From an uncultured Clostridia bacterium (GTDB lineage Bacteria > Bacillota > Clostridia > Oscillospirales > Ruminococcaceae): 7,348 nt of DNA. The notes beneath the pieces were generated by a model. It saw nothing but the letters and a program-made list of their open reading frames with translations. It had not been told where the DNA came from and ran no database searches. This document shows, piece by piece, positions 1 to 5,067 of the stretch. The stretch spans positions 1 through 7,348 of the forward strand of contig CAMWNQ010000085.1 in NCBI GenBank assembly GCA_947175655.1, given 5' to 3'. The position numbers were made by a program, and so were the translations under genes. Position 1 is the stretch's first letter, and each line of letters opens with the position of its first letter.

Positions 1-651
1 AAAAAATACAGATATAATAAAAATTCAGAAAATTACATAATAGTTCAGACTAAAACAGAAAAGCTGATACAGATTATAAAAGGTAGTAAAAGTTTTTACT
101 GTCATTATCTGGACATAAAATCTGACGGCACTATAGATGAAAAATCAATTATAGGCAGTGATATTGATATAGATACATTAAAAAAGTCAGGTAAGGATTA
201 CAGAATAAATTTTAATGCTGTCAAAAAGGCAGAATTATTTTGTGAACGTTGTATTCATATATTATCACTGAAAATCCTGAATAATGATAAGATTTTTTAT
301 CCTGTTGAAAGTATTGAAAAAGAAGAGTTTGAAAAATTCTTTGAGAGAGTAAAATTCTATAAATATTCTCCTGAAGGACAAAAAAAGCATATATCCCTGA
401 AAGAGTCCATAAAGATGCTCGGAAAACAGAAGATATTTTTTATAATTCTCAGAACTCTTACATTTATTTTTATGGGTGCATCTATAGCGTCTCAGAATTT
501 TGAAATTAATAAACTTTCTATTACAGCGATAATGATATGTCAGATTGCTATGATGATTTTTTACTGTATGTACAGTGGATATTTTACTATAAAAGATGTA
601 AAACGTGGTGAAACTGACAATAATATATATATTCCGGTGAGCCGAATATAG
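1..651 (+). CDS. Hypothetical membrane protein, 5'-truncated by window edge
   Basis: Frame 1 is open from the first base to a TAG stop at 649-651, giving 216 visible codons. The first 138 codons contain no ATG, GTG or TTG, so the true start lies upstream and the internal ATG at 415 is probably not the start. Visible residues 1-138 are soluble, charged and rich in Lys, Ile and Asp, with strand-like stretches such as NYIIVQTKTEKLIQIIKG. Two hydrophobic segments follow, near residues 145-163 and 173-195, then a short polar tail (KDVKRGETDNN). The layout, a soluble domain followed by a membrane hairpin, resembles small PH-like or YcxB-like membrane proteins, but I do not recognise a family and assign no function. 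The next gene begins on the last base of the stop codon, so the pair is probably co-translated. An (AT)5 tract near the 3' end could shift this frame into the next gene. Confidence 0.75.
   Translation, partial: KKYRYNKNSENYIIVQTKTEKLIQIIKGSKSFYCHYLDIKSDGTIDEKSIIGSDIDIDTLKKSGKDYRINFNAVKKAELFCERCIHILSLKILNNDKIFYPVESIEKEEFEKFFERVKFYKYSPEGQKKHISLKESIKMLGKQKIFFIILRTLTFIFMGASIASQNFEINKLSITAIMICQIAMMIFYCMYSGYFTIKDVKRGETDNNIYIPVSRI
623..632. repeat. (AT)5 dinucleotide tract near the end of the first gene
   Basis: Five AT units run in succession just before the stop of the truncated gene. Removing one unit would make the upstream frame skip the TAG at 649-651 and continue into the frame of the next gene, giving an open junction read as NNIYSGEPNIVFYMIIP. 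The tract is short, so frequent slippage is not assured. Confidence 0.6.
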
Positions 652-1106
652 TGTTTTATATGATTATTCCGTCTTTGTTGCTTATAATCTGTGGTCTTAT
701 GAGTGGAGATATACTTGAATGGAGAAAATATTTTGTTTTGGGTATAATATCATCTCTTGTCATTGCAGGAATACTTATTTTATTCACTGATTCTTCTGAA
801 AGAGTGAAAAGTATTTTGTCGGCGTTTATGATAGCAGTTATTTTCTGTTTTGGAACGGTCGGAACATTAAATTATTACTATGATCCCAGTGAACCTGTTA
901 TCACTGAATCCGAAATATATGATAAATACAAAATAGCCAGAAAATCAACTTCATATTATCTTGAAGTAAGGCTCAGTAACGGAAATATAAAAGGTCTTAC
1001 AGTTTCTTATGATGATTATAATGATGCTAAAATCGGTGAAAGGGTGAAAATTTATGAATATGCCGGACTTTTTGATATTCCGTACGCTGAAATTCACCTC
1101 GATTAA
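651..1106 (+). CDS. Hypothetical membrane protein with C-terminal soluble domain
   Basis: The chosen start is GTG at 651, with GGTGAG (636-641) nine bases upstream. An in-frame ATG at 660 is the alternative. The product has 151 residues. Three hydrophobic segments, near residues 3-18, 27-45 and 56-73, are followed by a soluble part (about 78-151) rich in predicted strands. That part contains the stretches RKSTSYYLEVRLSNG and IGERVKIYEYAGLFDIPYAE. From memory, a similar 'KSTSYY...G.FGIPY' pattern recurs in small uncharacterised Firmicutes membrane proteins, but I cannot name a domain with confidence. The GTG overlaps the upstream TAG by one base, which suggests translational coupling, or alternatively that the two frames were once one gene. 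There is no T-rich hairpin terminator on the + strand after the stop. An 18-bp palindrome and the rplS promoter follow at once. Function unknown. Confidence 0.75.
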   Translation: MFYMIIPSLLLIICGLMSGDILEWRKYFVLGIISSLVIAGILILFTDSSERVKSILSAFMIAVIFCFGTVGTLNYYYDPSEPVITESEIYDKYKIARKSTSYYLEVRLSNGNIKGLTVSYDDYNDAKIGERVKIYEYAGLFDIPYAEIHLD

Positions 1107-1111
1107 AAAAA

Positions 1112-1129
1112 TTTGAAAAATTTTTCAAA
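1112..1129. repeat. 18-bp perfect palindrome upstream of the rplS promoter
   Basis: TTTGAAAAATTTTTCAAA is its own reverse complement. It starts 5 bases after the preceding stop codon and ends 5 bases before the -35 hexamer of the rplS promoter. Read on the + strand it has no T-tract after it. On the - strand a T7 run follows, but no minus-strand gene ends here. It could be an operator, an AT-rich UP-like element or a weak hairpin ending the upstream transcript. The sequence is seen directly; any role is inferred. Confidence 0.5.
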
Positions 1130-1134
1130 AACAC

Positions 1135-1163
1135 TTGCATTTTACTAAAAAATATGTTATTAT
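1135..1163 (+). promoter_or_regulatory. Sigma-A-type promoter of rplS
   Basis: The -35 is TTGCAT (1135-1140) and the -10 is TATTAT (1158-1163), with a 17-base spacer. TG at 1155-1156, one base before the -10, makes it an extended -10. The predicted transcription start is near 1170, giving an untranslated leader of about 160 bases before rplS. This matches the usual housekeeping sigma factor consensus. It implies that rplS is transcribed independently of the two upstream membrane genes. Confidence 0.75.
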
Positions 1164-1169
1164 AAAAAA

Positions 1170-1331
1170 GCATTTTAAATCCGTTTGCTTTTGTAGATGG
1201 GAGTTAATGCCGAAAGACATTAAACCGGACAGTCCTCTGCTTGCTGAATCTCAAAGCATTCAAAGGATTCAGATTTTTTCAATAATACTTAAAAGCAAGA
1301 ATGTCCGCAGAAATTTAGGAGGAATTAAAAA
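1170..1331 (+). promoter_or_regulatory. Structured rplS 5' leader, candidate L19 autoregulatory leader
   Basis: No protein-coding gene is supported here. Several RNA pairings can be read by eye. TTAATG (1204-1209) pairs with CATTAA (1218-1223) around an 8-base loop. CGGACA (1226-1231) pairs with TGTCCG (1302-1307). CTTGC (1240-1244) pairs with GCAAG (1295-1299). The last two helices enclose a hairpin at 1244-1272. A competing helix, TTGCTTTT (1185-1192) with AAAAGCAA (1291-1298), would use the same 3' bases as CTTGC. TCCTC (1233-1237) is complementary to GAGGA in the Shine-Dalgarno AGGAGGA (1317-1323). L19 leaders are a known class of ribosomal-protein leader in low-GC Gram-positive bacteria, so binding by L19 itself is the simplest idea. 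I could not check this sequence against that family's covariance model. Confidence 0.6.
1244..1279 (+). terminator. Possible attenuator hairpin in the rplS leader
   Basis: CTGAATCT (1244-1251) pairs with GGATTCAG (1265-1272), with one G-U pair, around a 13-base loop. After one A come six T (1274-1279). The order of stem then T-run is that of an intrinsic terminator, but the stem is AT-rich with only three G-C pairs and the loop is large. It may therefore be only a structural arm of the leader. The loop region carries TCAAAG twice (1251-1256 and 1260-1265). Confidence 0.3.
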
Positions 1332-1682
1332 ATGGATGCACTTAAACTTATAAGCGATTCAAGTATGAAGACAGAAGTACCACAGTTCAGTGTTGGTGAT
1401 ACTGTAAAGGTTCACGTTAAGATTCAGGAAGGCGAAAAGAGCCGTATCCAGATTTTTGAAGGTACTGTTATTGCTAAGAAACATGGTGGAATCAATGAAA
1501 CTTTCACTGTAAGACGTGTTGCTCACGGCTGTGGAATTGAAAGAGTTTTCCCTGTTCACGCTCCAGCTGTTGCCAAGGTTGAAGTTGTAAGATACGGTAA
1601 GGTTCGCAGAGCTAAGCTCTATTATCTCCGTGACAGAGTTGGTAAGGCTGCTAAGGTTAAGGAACAGATTCGCAATAACTAA
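1332..1682 (+). CDS. rplS: 50S ribosomal protein L19
   Basis: The product has 116 residues, the usual length for bacterial L19, a 50S protein located near the interface with the 30S subunit. The family signature is present throughout: PQFSVGDTVKVHVKIQEG (18-35), RIQIFEGTVIAKKHGGINETF (38-58), ERVFPVHAP (70-78) and the near-invariant C-terminal GKVRRAKLYYLRDRVGKAAKVKE (89-111). Cys67 in GCGIER stands where many homologues have Val or Ile, a mild variation. The ATG at 1332 has a perfect AGGAGG (1317-1322) nine bases upstream. The gene has its own promoter and a long structured leader before it, and a strong terminator after it. It is therefore mainly a single-gene transcript, unlike the common rpsP-rimM-trmD-rplS arrangement. 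Autoregulation by L19 through the leader is likely but inferred. Confidence 0.98.
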   Translation: MDALKLISDSSMKTEVPQFSVGDTVKVHVKIQEGEKSRIQIFEGTVIAKKHGGINETFTVRRVAHGCGIERVFPVHAPAVAKVEVVRYGKVRRAKLYYLRDRVGKAAKVKEQIRNN

Positions 1683-1709
1683 GTCGTAATCTGACTGAGT
1701 AATTTCTAT

Positions 1710-1725
1710 GGACAGTTTGCTGTCC
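1710..1725 (+). other. Small hairpin in the rplS 3' untranslated region
   Basis: GGACAG (1710-1715) pairs with CTGTCC (1720-1725) around a TTTG loop, with no T-run after it. Its 3' arm plus the next C (GTCCC, 1722-1726) could instead pair with GGGAC (1748-1752) of the terminator stem downstream, so the two structures may compete. GGACAG also occurs in the rplS leader at 1227-1232. Confidence 0.4.
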
Positions 1726-1745
1726 CAATAAAGCATTATGGCATT

Positions 1746-1769
1746 AAGGGACGATTCCGTCCCTTTTTT
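1746..1769 (+). terminator. Intrinsic terminator after rplS
   Basis: AAGGGACG (1746-1753) pairs perfectly with CGTCCCTT (1758-1765) around the loop ATTC, and the run of six T at 1764-1769 follows. This is a classic rho-independent terminator, placed 64 bases after the rplS stop and 33 bases before the lepB start. No convincing promoter lies between it and lepB, so it is probably leaky or regulated. Confidence 0.9.
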
Positions 1770-1802
1770 GCTAAAAATATCCTGATAAAAGGCGGTGCTT
1801 AT

Positions 1803-2498
1803 ATGGAAGAAAATAATATCAATAATGTTGAAGATATTAATAATACTGACGATATTCAAAATGTTAAAGATGTTGAAGATAATGAAAATCAAAAAGAGGA
1901 AAAAAATCCCCCAAGTAAAAAAACGTCAGGCATAGTTCGGGATATTATGGATATTGCAGAATCAACAGTAATAACTATGTTTATGATTATATTGGTTTTT
2001 ACTTATATTCTGCATCCTGTAAACGTTGTTGGAACATCTATGGTTCCTACGCTTAAGGACGAAGACAGAGTTTTTATGACAACTATTATTCCTGATATTT
2101 CTTATGGTGATATTGTTGTTATAAATAATGATAAAGCTTATCTTCTTGATGAAAACAATGAAATCATTGAGAAAAATAGTTATGAACTTAATGAATGTAT
2201 TATAAAAAGAGTAATTGCTGAAGGCGGTCAGACTATAGATATAGATTTTGTTACAGGTGATGTAATTGTTGATGGAAAAATTCTTGAAGAGGATTATATA
2301 AATGCCCTTACTCTTACTGATGAGGGCGGATTTGATTTCCCTGTAACTGTTCCGGAAGGCTATTATTTTGTTATGGGCGACAACAGAAATGCATCATCAG
2401 ACAGCCGTCACCCATATGTCGGATTTATAAAGAAAAATCAGATTTACGGGAAAGCTATTATAAGATATGCTCCTGTTGATACATTCAAAATATTATAA
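1803..2498 (+). CDS. lepB: Type I signal peptidase, first of two tandem copies
   Basis: This is a membrane-anchored Ser-Lys protease that removes signal peptides from exported preproteins on the outer face of the membrane. The product has 231 residues, longer than the compact Gram-positive enzymes. Residues 1-45 form an acidic Asn/Asp/Glu-rich cytoplasmic extension, followed by one transmembrane segment near 53-70. Box B, GTSMVPTL, carries the catalytic Ser79. Box D, CIIKRVIAEGG, carries the general-base Lys135. Box E, MGDNRNASSDSR, spans 191-202. About 20 extra residues rich in Asp, Glu and Asn (around 111-130) sit between the post-box-C strand and the catalytic Lys. The ATG at 1803 is preceded by GGCGGTG (1791-1797). 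It lies between rplS and rbgA, as in many Firmicutes, with a second copy directly downstream. All key residues are present, so it should be active. Confidence 0.96.
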   Translation: MEENNINNVEDINNTDDIQNVKDVEDNENQKEEKNPPSKKTSGIVRDIMDIAESTVITMFMIILVFTYILHPVNVVGTSMVPTLKDEDRVFMTTIIPDISYGDIVVINNDKAYLLDENNEIIEKNSYELNECIIKRVIAEGGQTIDIDFVTGDVIVDGKILEEDYINALTLTDEGGFDFPVTVPEGYYFVMGDNRNASSDSRHPYVGFIKKNQIYGKAIIRYAPVDTFKIL

Positions 2499-2500
2499 TC

Positions 2501-2505
2501 GGGGG
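2501..2505 (+). promoter_or_regulatory. Ribosome binding site that sets the TTG start of the second lepB
   Basis: GGGGG lies 9 bases before the TTG at 2515. The only upstream in-frame ATG (2467) lies inside the first lepB and has no well-spaced Shine-Dalgarno, so this site favours the TTG. Confidence 0.55.
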
Positions 2506-2514
2506 CATTTAAAA

Positions 2515-3114
2515 TTGAATAATAAAAAGCCGTCACGAAAATCAATATTTTTCAAAGAGCTTGAAAGCTTTTTTGAAACAATATTTACTTCAATATTTAT
2601 AGTTACGCTCATATTTACATATATTCTCAGACCTACTACTGTAAGCGGAGATTCTATGAATCCAACACTTTTTAATAATGACAGGCTTTTGATATCTGAA
2701 TTTGTTGGTACTCTTGAAAAAGGAGATATAGTTATTGCTGATTGTCATCAGGCGGTTCTTCTTAGTGATGAAAATACTCCGGAATACAGAAACGGTCTTG
2801 ACAAAATGATTGTAAAGCGTGTTATTGCAACCGGAGGTCAGACAGTTGATATAGATTTTGAAAAAGGTCTTGTATATGTTGACGGTGAACTTCTTGATGA
2901 ACCTTATATATTAGGTCTTACTCATCTTGACGGTGGTGCATTTACAGAAAAATATCCTGTAACTGTTCCGGAAGGATATGTCTTTATAATGGGAGATAAC
3001 CGTAATAATTCACGTGACAGCCGTGACAGAAGCGTTGGCTTTATGTCTGAGGATAACATAATAGGCAAAGTAATCCTGAGAGTGTCTCCGCTGAATAAAA
3101 TCAGAGTATTCTGA
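2515..3114 (+). CDS. lepB: Type I signal peptidase, second tandem copy
   Basis: The product has 199 residues from the TTG at 2515, with GGGGG nine bases upstream. An ATG at 2467 would add 16 residues and overlap the first copy by 32 bases, but its spacing to any Shine-Dalgarno is poor. A short basic N-terminus (NNKKPSRKS) precedes one transmembrane segment near 21-38. SGDSMNPTL carries the catalytic Ser47, MIVKRVIATGG carries Lys101, and IMGDNRNNSRDSR covers box E (158-170). The protein is clearly paralogous to the preceding one. It shares the insertion before the catalytic Lys, the phrase YPVTVPEGY or its close match, and the C-terminal VGF...IIGK pattern. It lacks the acidic N-terminal extension. 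The 16-base gap after the first copy implies cotranscription. Both copies look catalytically complete, so the split may be in substrate preference or dosage. Confidence 0.95.
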   Translation: MNNKKPSRKSIFFKELESFFETIFTSIFIVTLIFTYILRPTTVSGDSMNPTLFNNDRLLISEFVGTLEKGDIVIADCHQAVLLSDENTPEYRNGLDKMIVKRVIATGGQTVDIDFEKGLVYVDGELLDEPYILGLTHLDGGAFTEKYPVTVPEGYVFIMGDNRNNSRDSRDRSVGFMSEDNIIGKVILRVSPLNKIRVF

Positions 3115-3134
3115 AAGAAACGTTTGATAATTAT

Positions 3135-3141
3135 AAGGTGG
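3135..3141 (+). promoter_or_regulatory. Ribosome binding site that sets the rbgA start
   Basis: AAGGTGG lies 8 bases before the ATG at 3150. An upstream in-frame GTG (3138-3140) is part of this Shine-Dalgarno itself and is therefore unlikely to be the start. Confidence 0.75.
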
Positions 3142-3149
3142 ATGATAAT

Positions 3150-4028
3150 ATGGAAGATATGAAAAATATACAATGGTTTCCGGGGCATATGGCTAAAACA
3201 AGAAGACTGATAAAATCAAATCTTTCTCTTGTAGATGCGGTTGTTGAGATTCTGGATGCAAGAACTCCGCTTTCAAGCAGAAATCCTGAAATGGACAGAC
3301 TTGTTGCCGGAAAACCACGAATGGCAATTCTCAATAAAGCTGACCTTGCTGACGAAAGGGCAACTGAAAAATGGCTTGCATATTTCAGAAAACAAAATAT
3401 AACAGCAATATCCGCTGACTGTAAAACGGGAAGAGGTCTTAAAAACTTTATACCTACTGTGAAAACTCAGGTTTTGAAATCTCTTGTTGAAAAGTACGAA
3501 AAACTTGGTATAAATGGTAAACCTATAAGATTGATGATTGTAGGTATACCTAATGTCGGAAAATCATCATTCATAAATAAGATTGCAGGTACTAAAAAAG
3601 CAAAGGCTGAAGACCGTCCAGGAGTTACAAGAAATAAACAATGGGTAAAGATAAGTTCCGGAGTTGAAATGCTTGATATGCCAGGGGTTTTATGGCCTAA
3701 ATTTGAAGACCAGCAGGTAGCTTGCAGACTGGCTTTTACTGGAGCTGTAAAAGATGATATTCTTGATATTGAAACTCTTGCATCAAAGCTTCTCAAATTT
3801 CTGGCAGAAAATTATCCTGAAAATCTCAGAGAAAGATATAAGATTGATTTTGATGAAAATGATGAGGGATATACGCTCCTTGAAAAAACCGGAAGAAAAA
3901 GAGGTATGCTTATTTCTGGTGGTGAAGTAAATACGGAGAGAATGGCTGTAACGGTTCTTGATGAATACAGGGGAGGAAAAATCGGCAAAATTACTCTTGA
4001 ACTTCCGGAGGATGAAAGCAATGAGTGA
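3150..4028 (+). CDS. rbgA: Ribosome biogenesis GTPase RbgA (YlqF)
   Basis: The product has 292 residues, near the 282 of Bacillus subtilis RbgA. It is a circularly permuted GTPase, so the motif order is diagnostic: NKAD (G4, 62-65), then SA (G5, 88-89), then the P-loop GIPNVGKSS (G1, 132-140), PGVT (G2, 157-160) and DMPG (G3, 176-179). WFPGHM near the N-terminus (9-14) and the DAR motif (36-38) are typical of the YlqF group. The C-terminal region (about 195-292) is the family's RNA-binding/ANTAR-like helical part by homology. The protein acts late in 50S subunit assembly, which fits its place near rplS. The ATG at 3150 follows AAGGTGG by 8 bases. The stop overlaps the rnhB start by 8 bases (ATGAGTGA), indicating translational coupling. 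Confidence 0.97.
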   Translation: MEDMKNIQWFPGHMAKTRRLIKSNLSLVDAVVEILDARTPLSSRNPEMDRLVAGKPRMAILNKADLADERATEKWLAYFRKQNITAISADCKTGRGLKNFIPTVKTQVLKSLVEKYEKLGINGKPIRLMIVGIPNVGKSSFINKIAGTKKAKAEDRPGVTRNKQWVKISSGVEMLDMPGVLWPKFEDQQVACRLAFTGAVKDDILDIETLASKLLKFLAENYPENLRERYKIDFDENDEGYTLLEKTGRKRGMLISGGEVNTERMAVTVLDEYRGGKIGKITLELPEDESNE

Positions 4029-4665
4029 TAATCTTAATAAAAGCAATATTCTGTTTGACTATGATAGCAATAATTATGGTCAGTATGATTTGATATGTGG
4101 AATTGATGAAGCTGGCAGAGGTCCTCTTGCAGGAGATGTCTATGCAGCAGCTGTTATTCTTAAAAAAGATATCTTTATTGAAGGTCTGAATGACAGCAAA
4201 AAGCTTTCAGAAAAAAAGCGTGAGATGCTTTACGATGAAATAATCGCAAAATCAGAGAGCTACTGCATTGCAACGGCATCTGTTAAAGAAATAGATGAAA
4301 TAAATATACTTCAGGCATCTATGCTGGCTATGAAAAGAGCTGTTGAAGGACTTTCAAAAGTTCCGGATATTGCACTTGTTGATGGTAACAGAATTCCTGA
4401 AAATATGGTTTGCAGATGTGAATATATAATAAAAGGTGATGCTAAGTCAGCATCAATTTCAGCTGCATCAGTTCTTGCAAAGGTTGCAAGAGACAGATAT
4501 ATGAAATCCCTTGCGTTAAAATATCCTCAGTATTGTTTTGAAAAGCATAAGGGATATCCTACAAAGCTTCATTATGAAATGATTGAAAAATACGGTGCAA
4601 GCGATATTCACCGTAAAACTTTCCTGAAAAAATTCTATGCAAAACAATCTGAAAAATCGGAATAA
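4021..4665 (+). CDS. rnhB: Ribonuclease HII
   Basis: The product has 214 residues. It cleaves RNA in RNA:DNA hybrids and starts excision of single ribonucleotides misincorporated in DNA. The DEDD catalytic set is visible: Asp29 and Glu30 in CGIDEAGRGPLAGD, Asp121 in LVDGN, and Asp140 in IIKGDAKSASISAASVLAK. LNDSKKLSEKKRE (56-68) and KHKGYPTKLHYE (175-186) are further family hallmarks. About 24 residues precede the catalytic core, a modest N-terminal extension. The ATG at 4021 follows GGAGG (4007-4011) by 9 bases and lies inside the end of rbgA, in the ATGAGTGA overlap. An in-frame ATG at 4012 and a TTG at 3958 are less well placed. The rbgA-rnhB pairing is common in Firmicutes. Confidence 0.97.
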   Translation: MSDNLNKSNILFDYDSNNYGQYDLICGIDEAGRGPLAGDVYAAAVILKKDIFIEGLNDSKKLSEKKREMLYDEIIAKSESYCIATASVKEIDEINILQASMLAMKRAVEGLSKVPDIALVDGNRIPENMVCRCEYIIKGDAKSASISAASVLAKVARDRYMKSLALKYPQYCFEKHKGYPTKLHYEMIEKYGASDIHRKTFLKKFYAKQSEKSE

Positions 4666-4669
4666 TAAT

Positions 4670-5041
4670 TTGAATAAGACTGAAACAGGAAGATTAGGCG
4701 AAAATGCCATTTCAGAGTATCTTTCCGCAAGAGGTTACAGGATTATTTGCAGGAATTACCGCATAAAGGGCGGTGAAATCGATATAATCGCTTCAAAAGA
4801 TGATTTTATCGCATTTGTTGAAGTGAAAACACGTAGACCTGATTCCCTTGAAAGCGGATTTGATGCTGTTAATCAGAAAAAAAGAAATTTTATCATAAAA
4901 ACTGCTATTGATTATATATTAAAATATCCGTCTGAACTTCAGCCGAGATTTGATATAGCATCAGTTATTGCTTTGAATGGTAAAGTTCTTGATATAAACT
5001 ATATTAAAAATGCCTATGATGCAACAGGCTATAATTTTTAA
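4670..5041 (+). CDS. UPF0102 (YraN-like) endonuclease-fold protein
   Basis: The product has 123 residues from the TTG at 4670, matching the usual family length of about 120. An ATG at 4637, inside rnhB, would give 134 residues and a 29-base overlap, but has no good Shine-Dalgarno. The TTG has only a weak GGA (4659-4661), so the start is uncertain. The family order is intact: TGRLGENAISEYLSARGY at the N-terminus, then GGEIDIIA with Glu36 and Asp38, FVEVKTRR with Glu51 and Lys53, and RFDIASVI (93-100). GEID...EVK is the PD-(D/E)XK nuclease-like core related to Holliday junction resolvases. The biological role is poorly defined. It commonly follows rnhB, as here, which suggests a link to nucleic-acid processing, but this is context only. 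Confidence 0.93.
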   Translation: MNKTETGRLGENAISEYLSARGYRIICRNYRIKGGEIDIIASKDDFIAFVEVKTRRPDSLESGFDAVNQKKRNFIIKTAIDYILKYPSELQPRFDIASVIALNGKVLDINYIKNAYDATGYNF

Positions 5042-5067
5042 AAAATATTTCAAAAAAGGTGATAAAT

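Noticed and set aside
1135..1353. 72-codon open frame across the rplS promoter and leader
   Set aside because: It begins at the -35 hexamer, overlaps the rplS start in another frame, has no ribosome binding site and no protein-like composition. The region is better explained as an RNA leader.
1709..1739. Possible lepB promoter, TGGACA with CATTAT
   Set aside because: The spacing is 19 bases, the -10 is poor, and the transcript would meet the terminator at once.
1359..1892. 177-codon minus-strand frame
   Set aside because: Its Ile/Asn/Phe-rich start is the mirror of the Asn/Asp-rich 5' end of lepB, and the rest is antisense to rplS and its terminator.
2922..4046. Several minus-strand frames opposite lepB and rbgA
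   Set aside because: They are antisense shadows of well-supported genes, with no family motifs.
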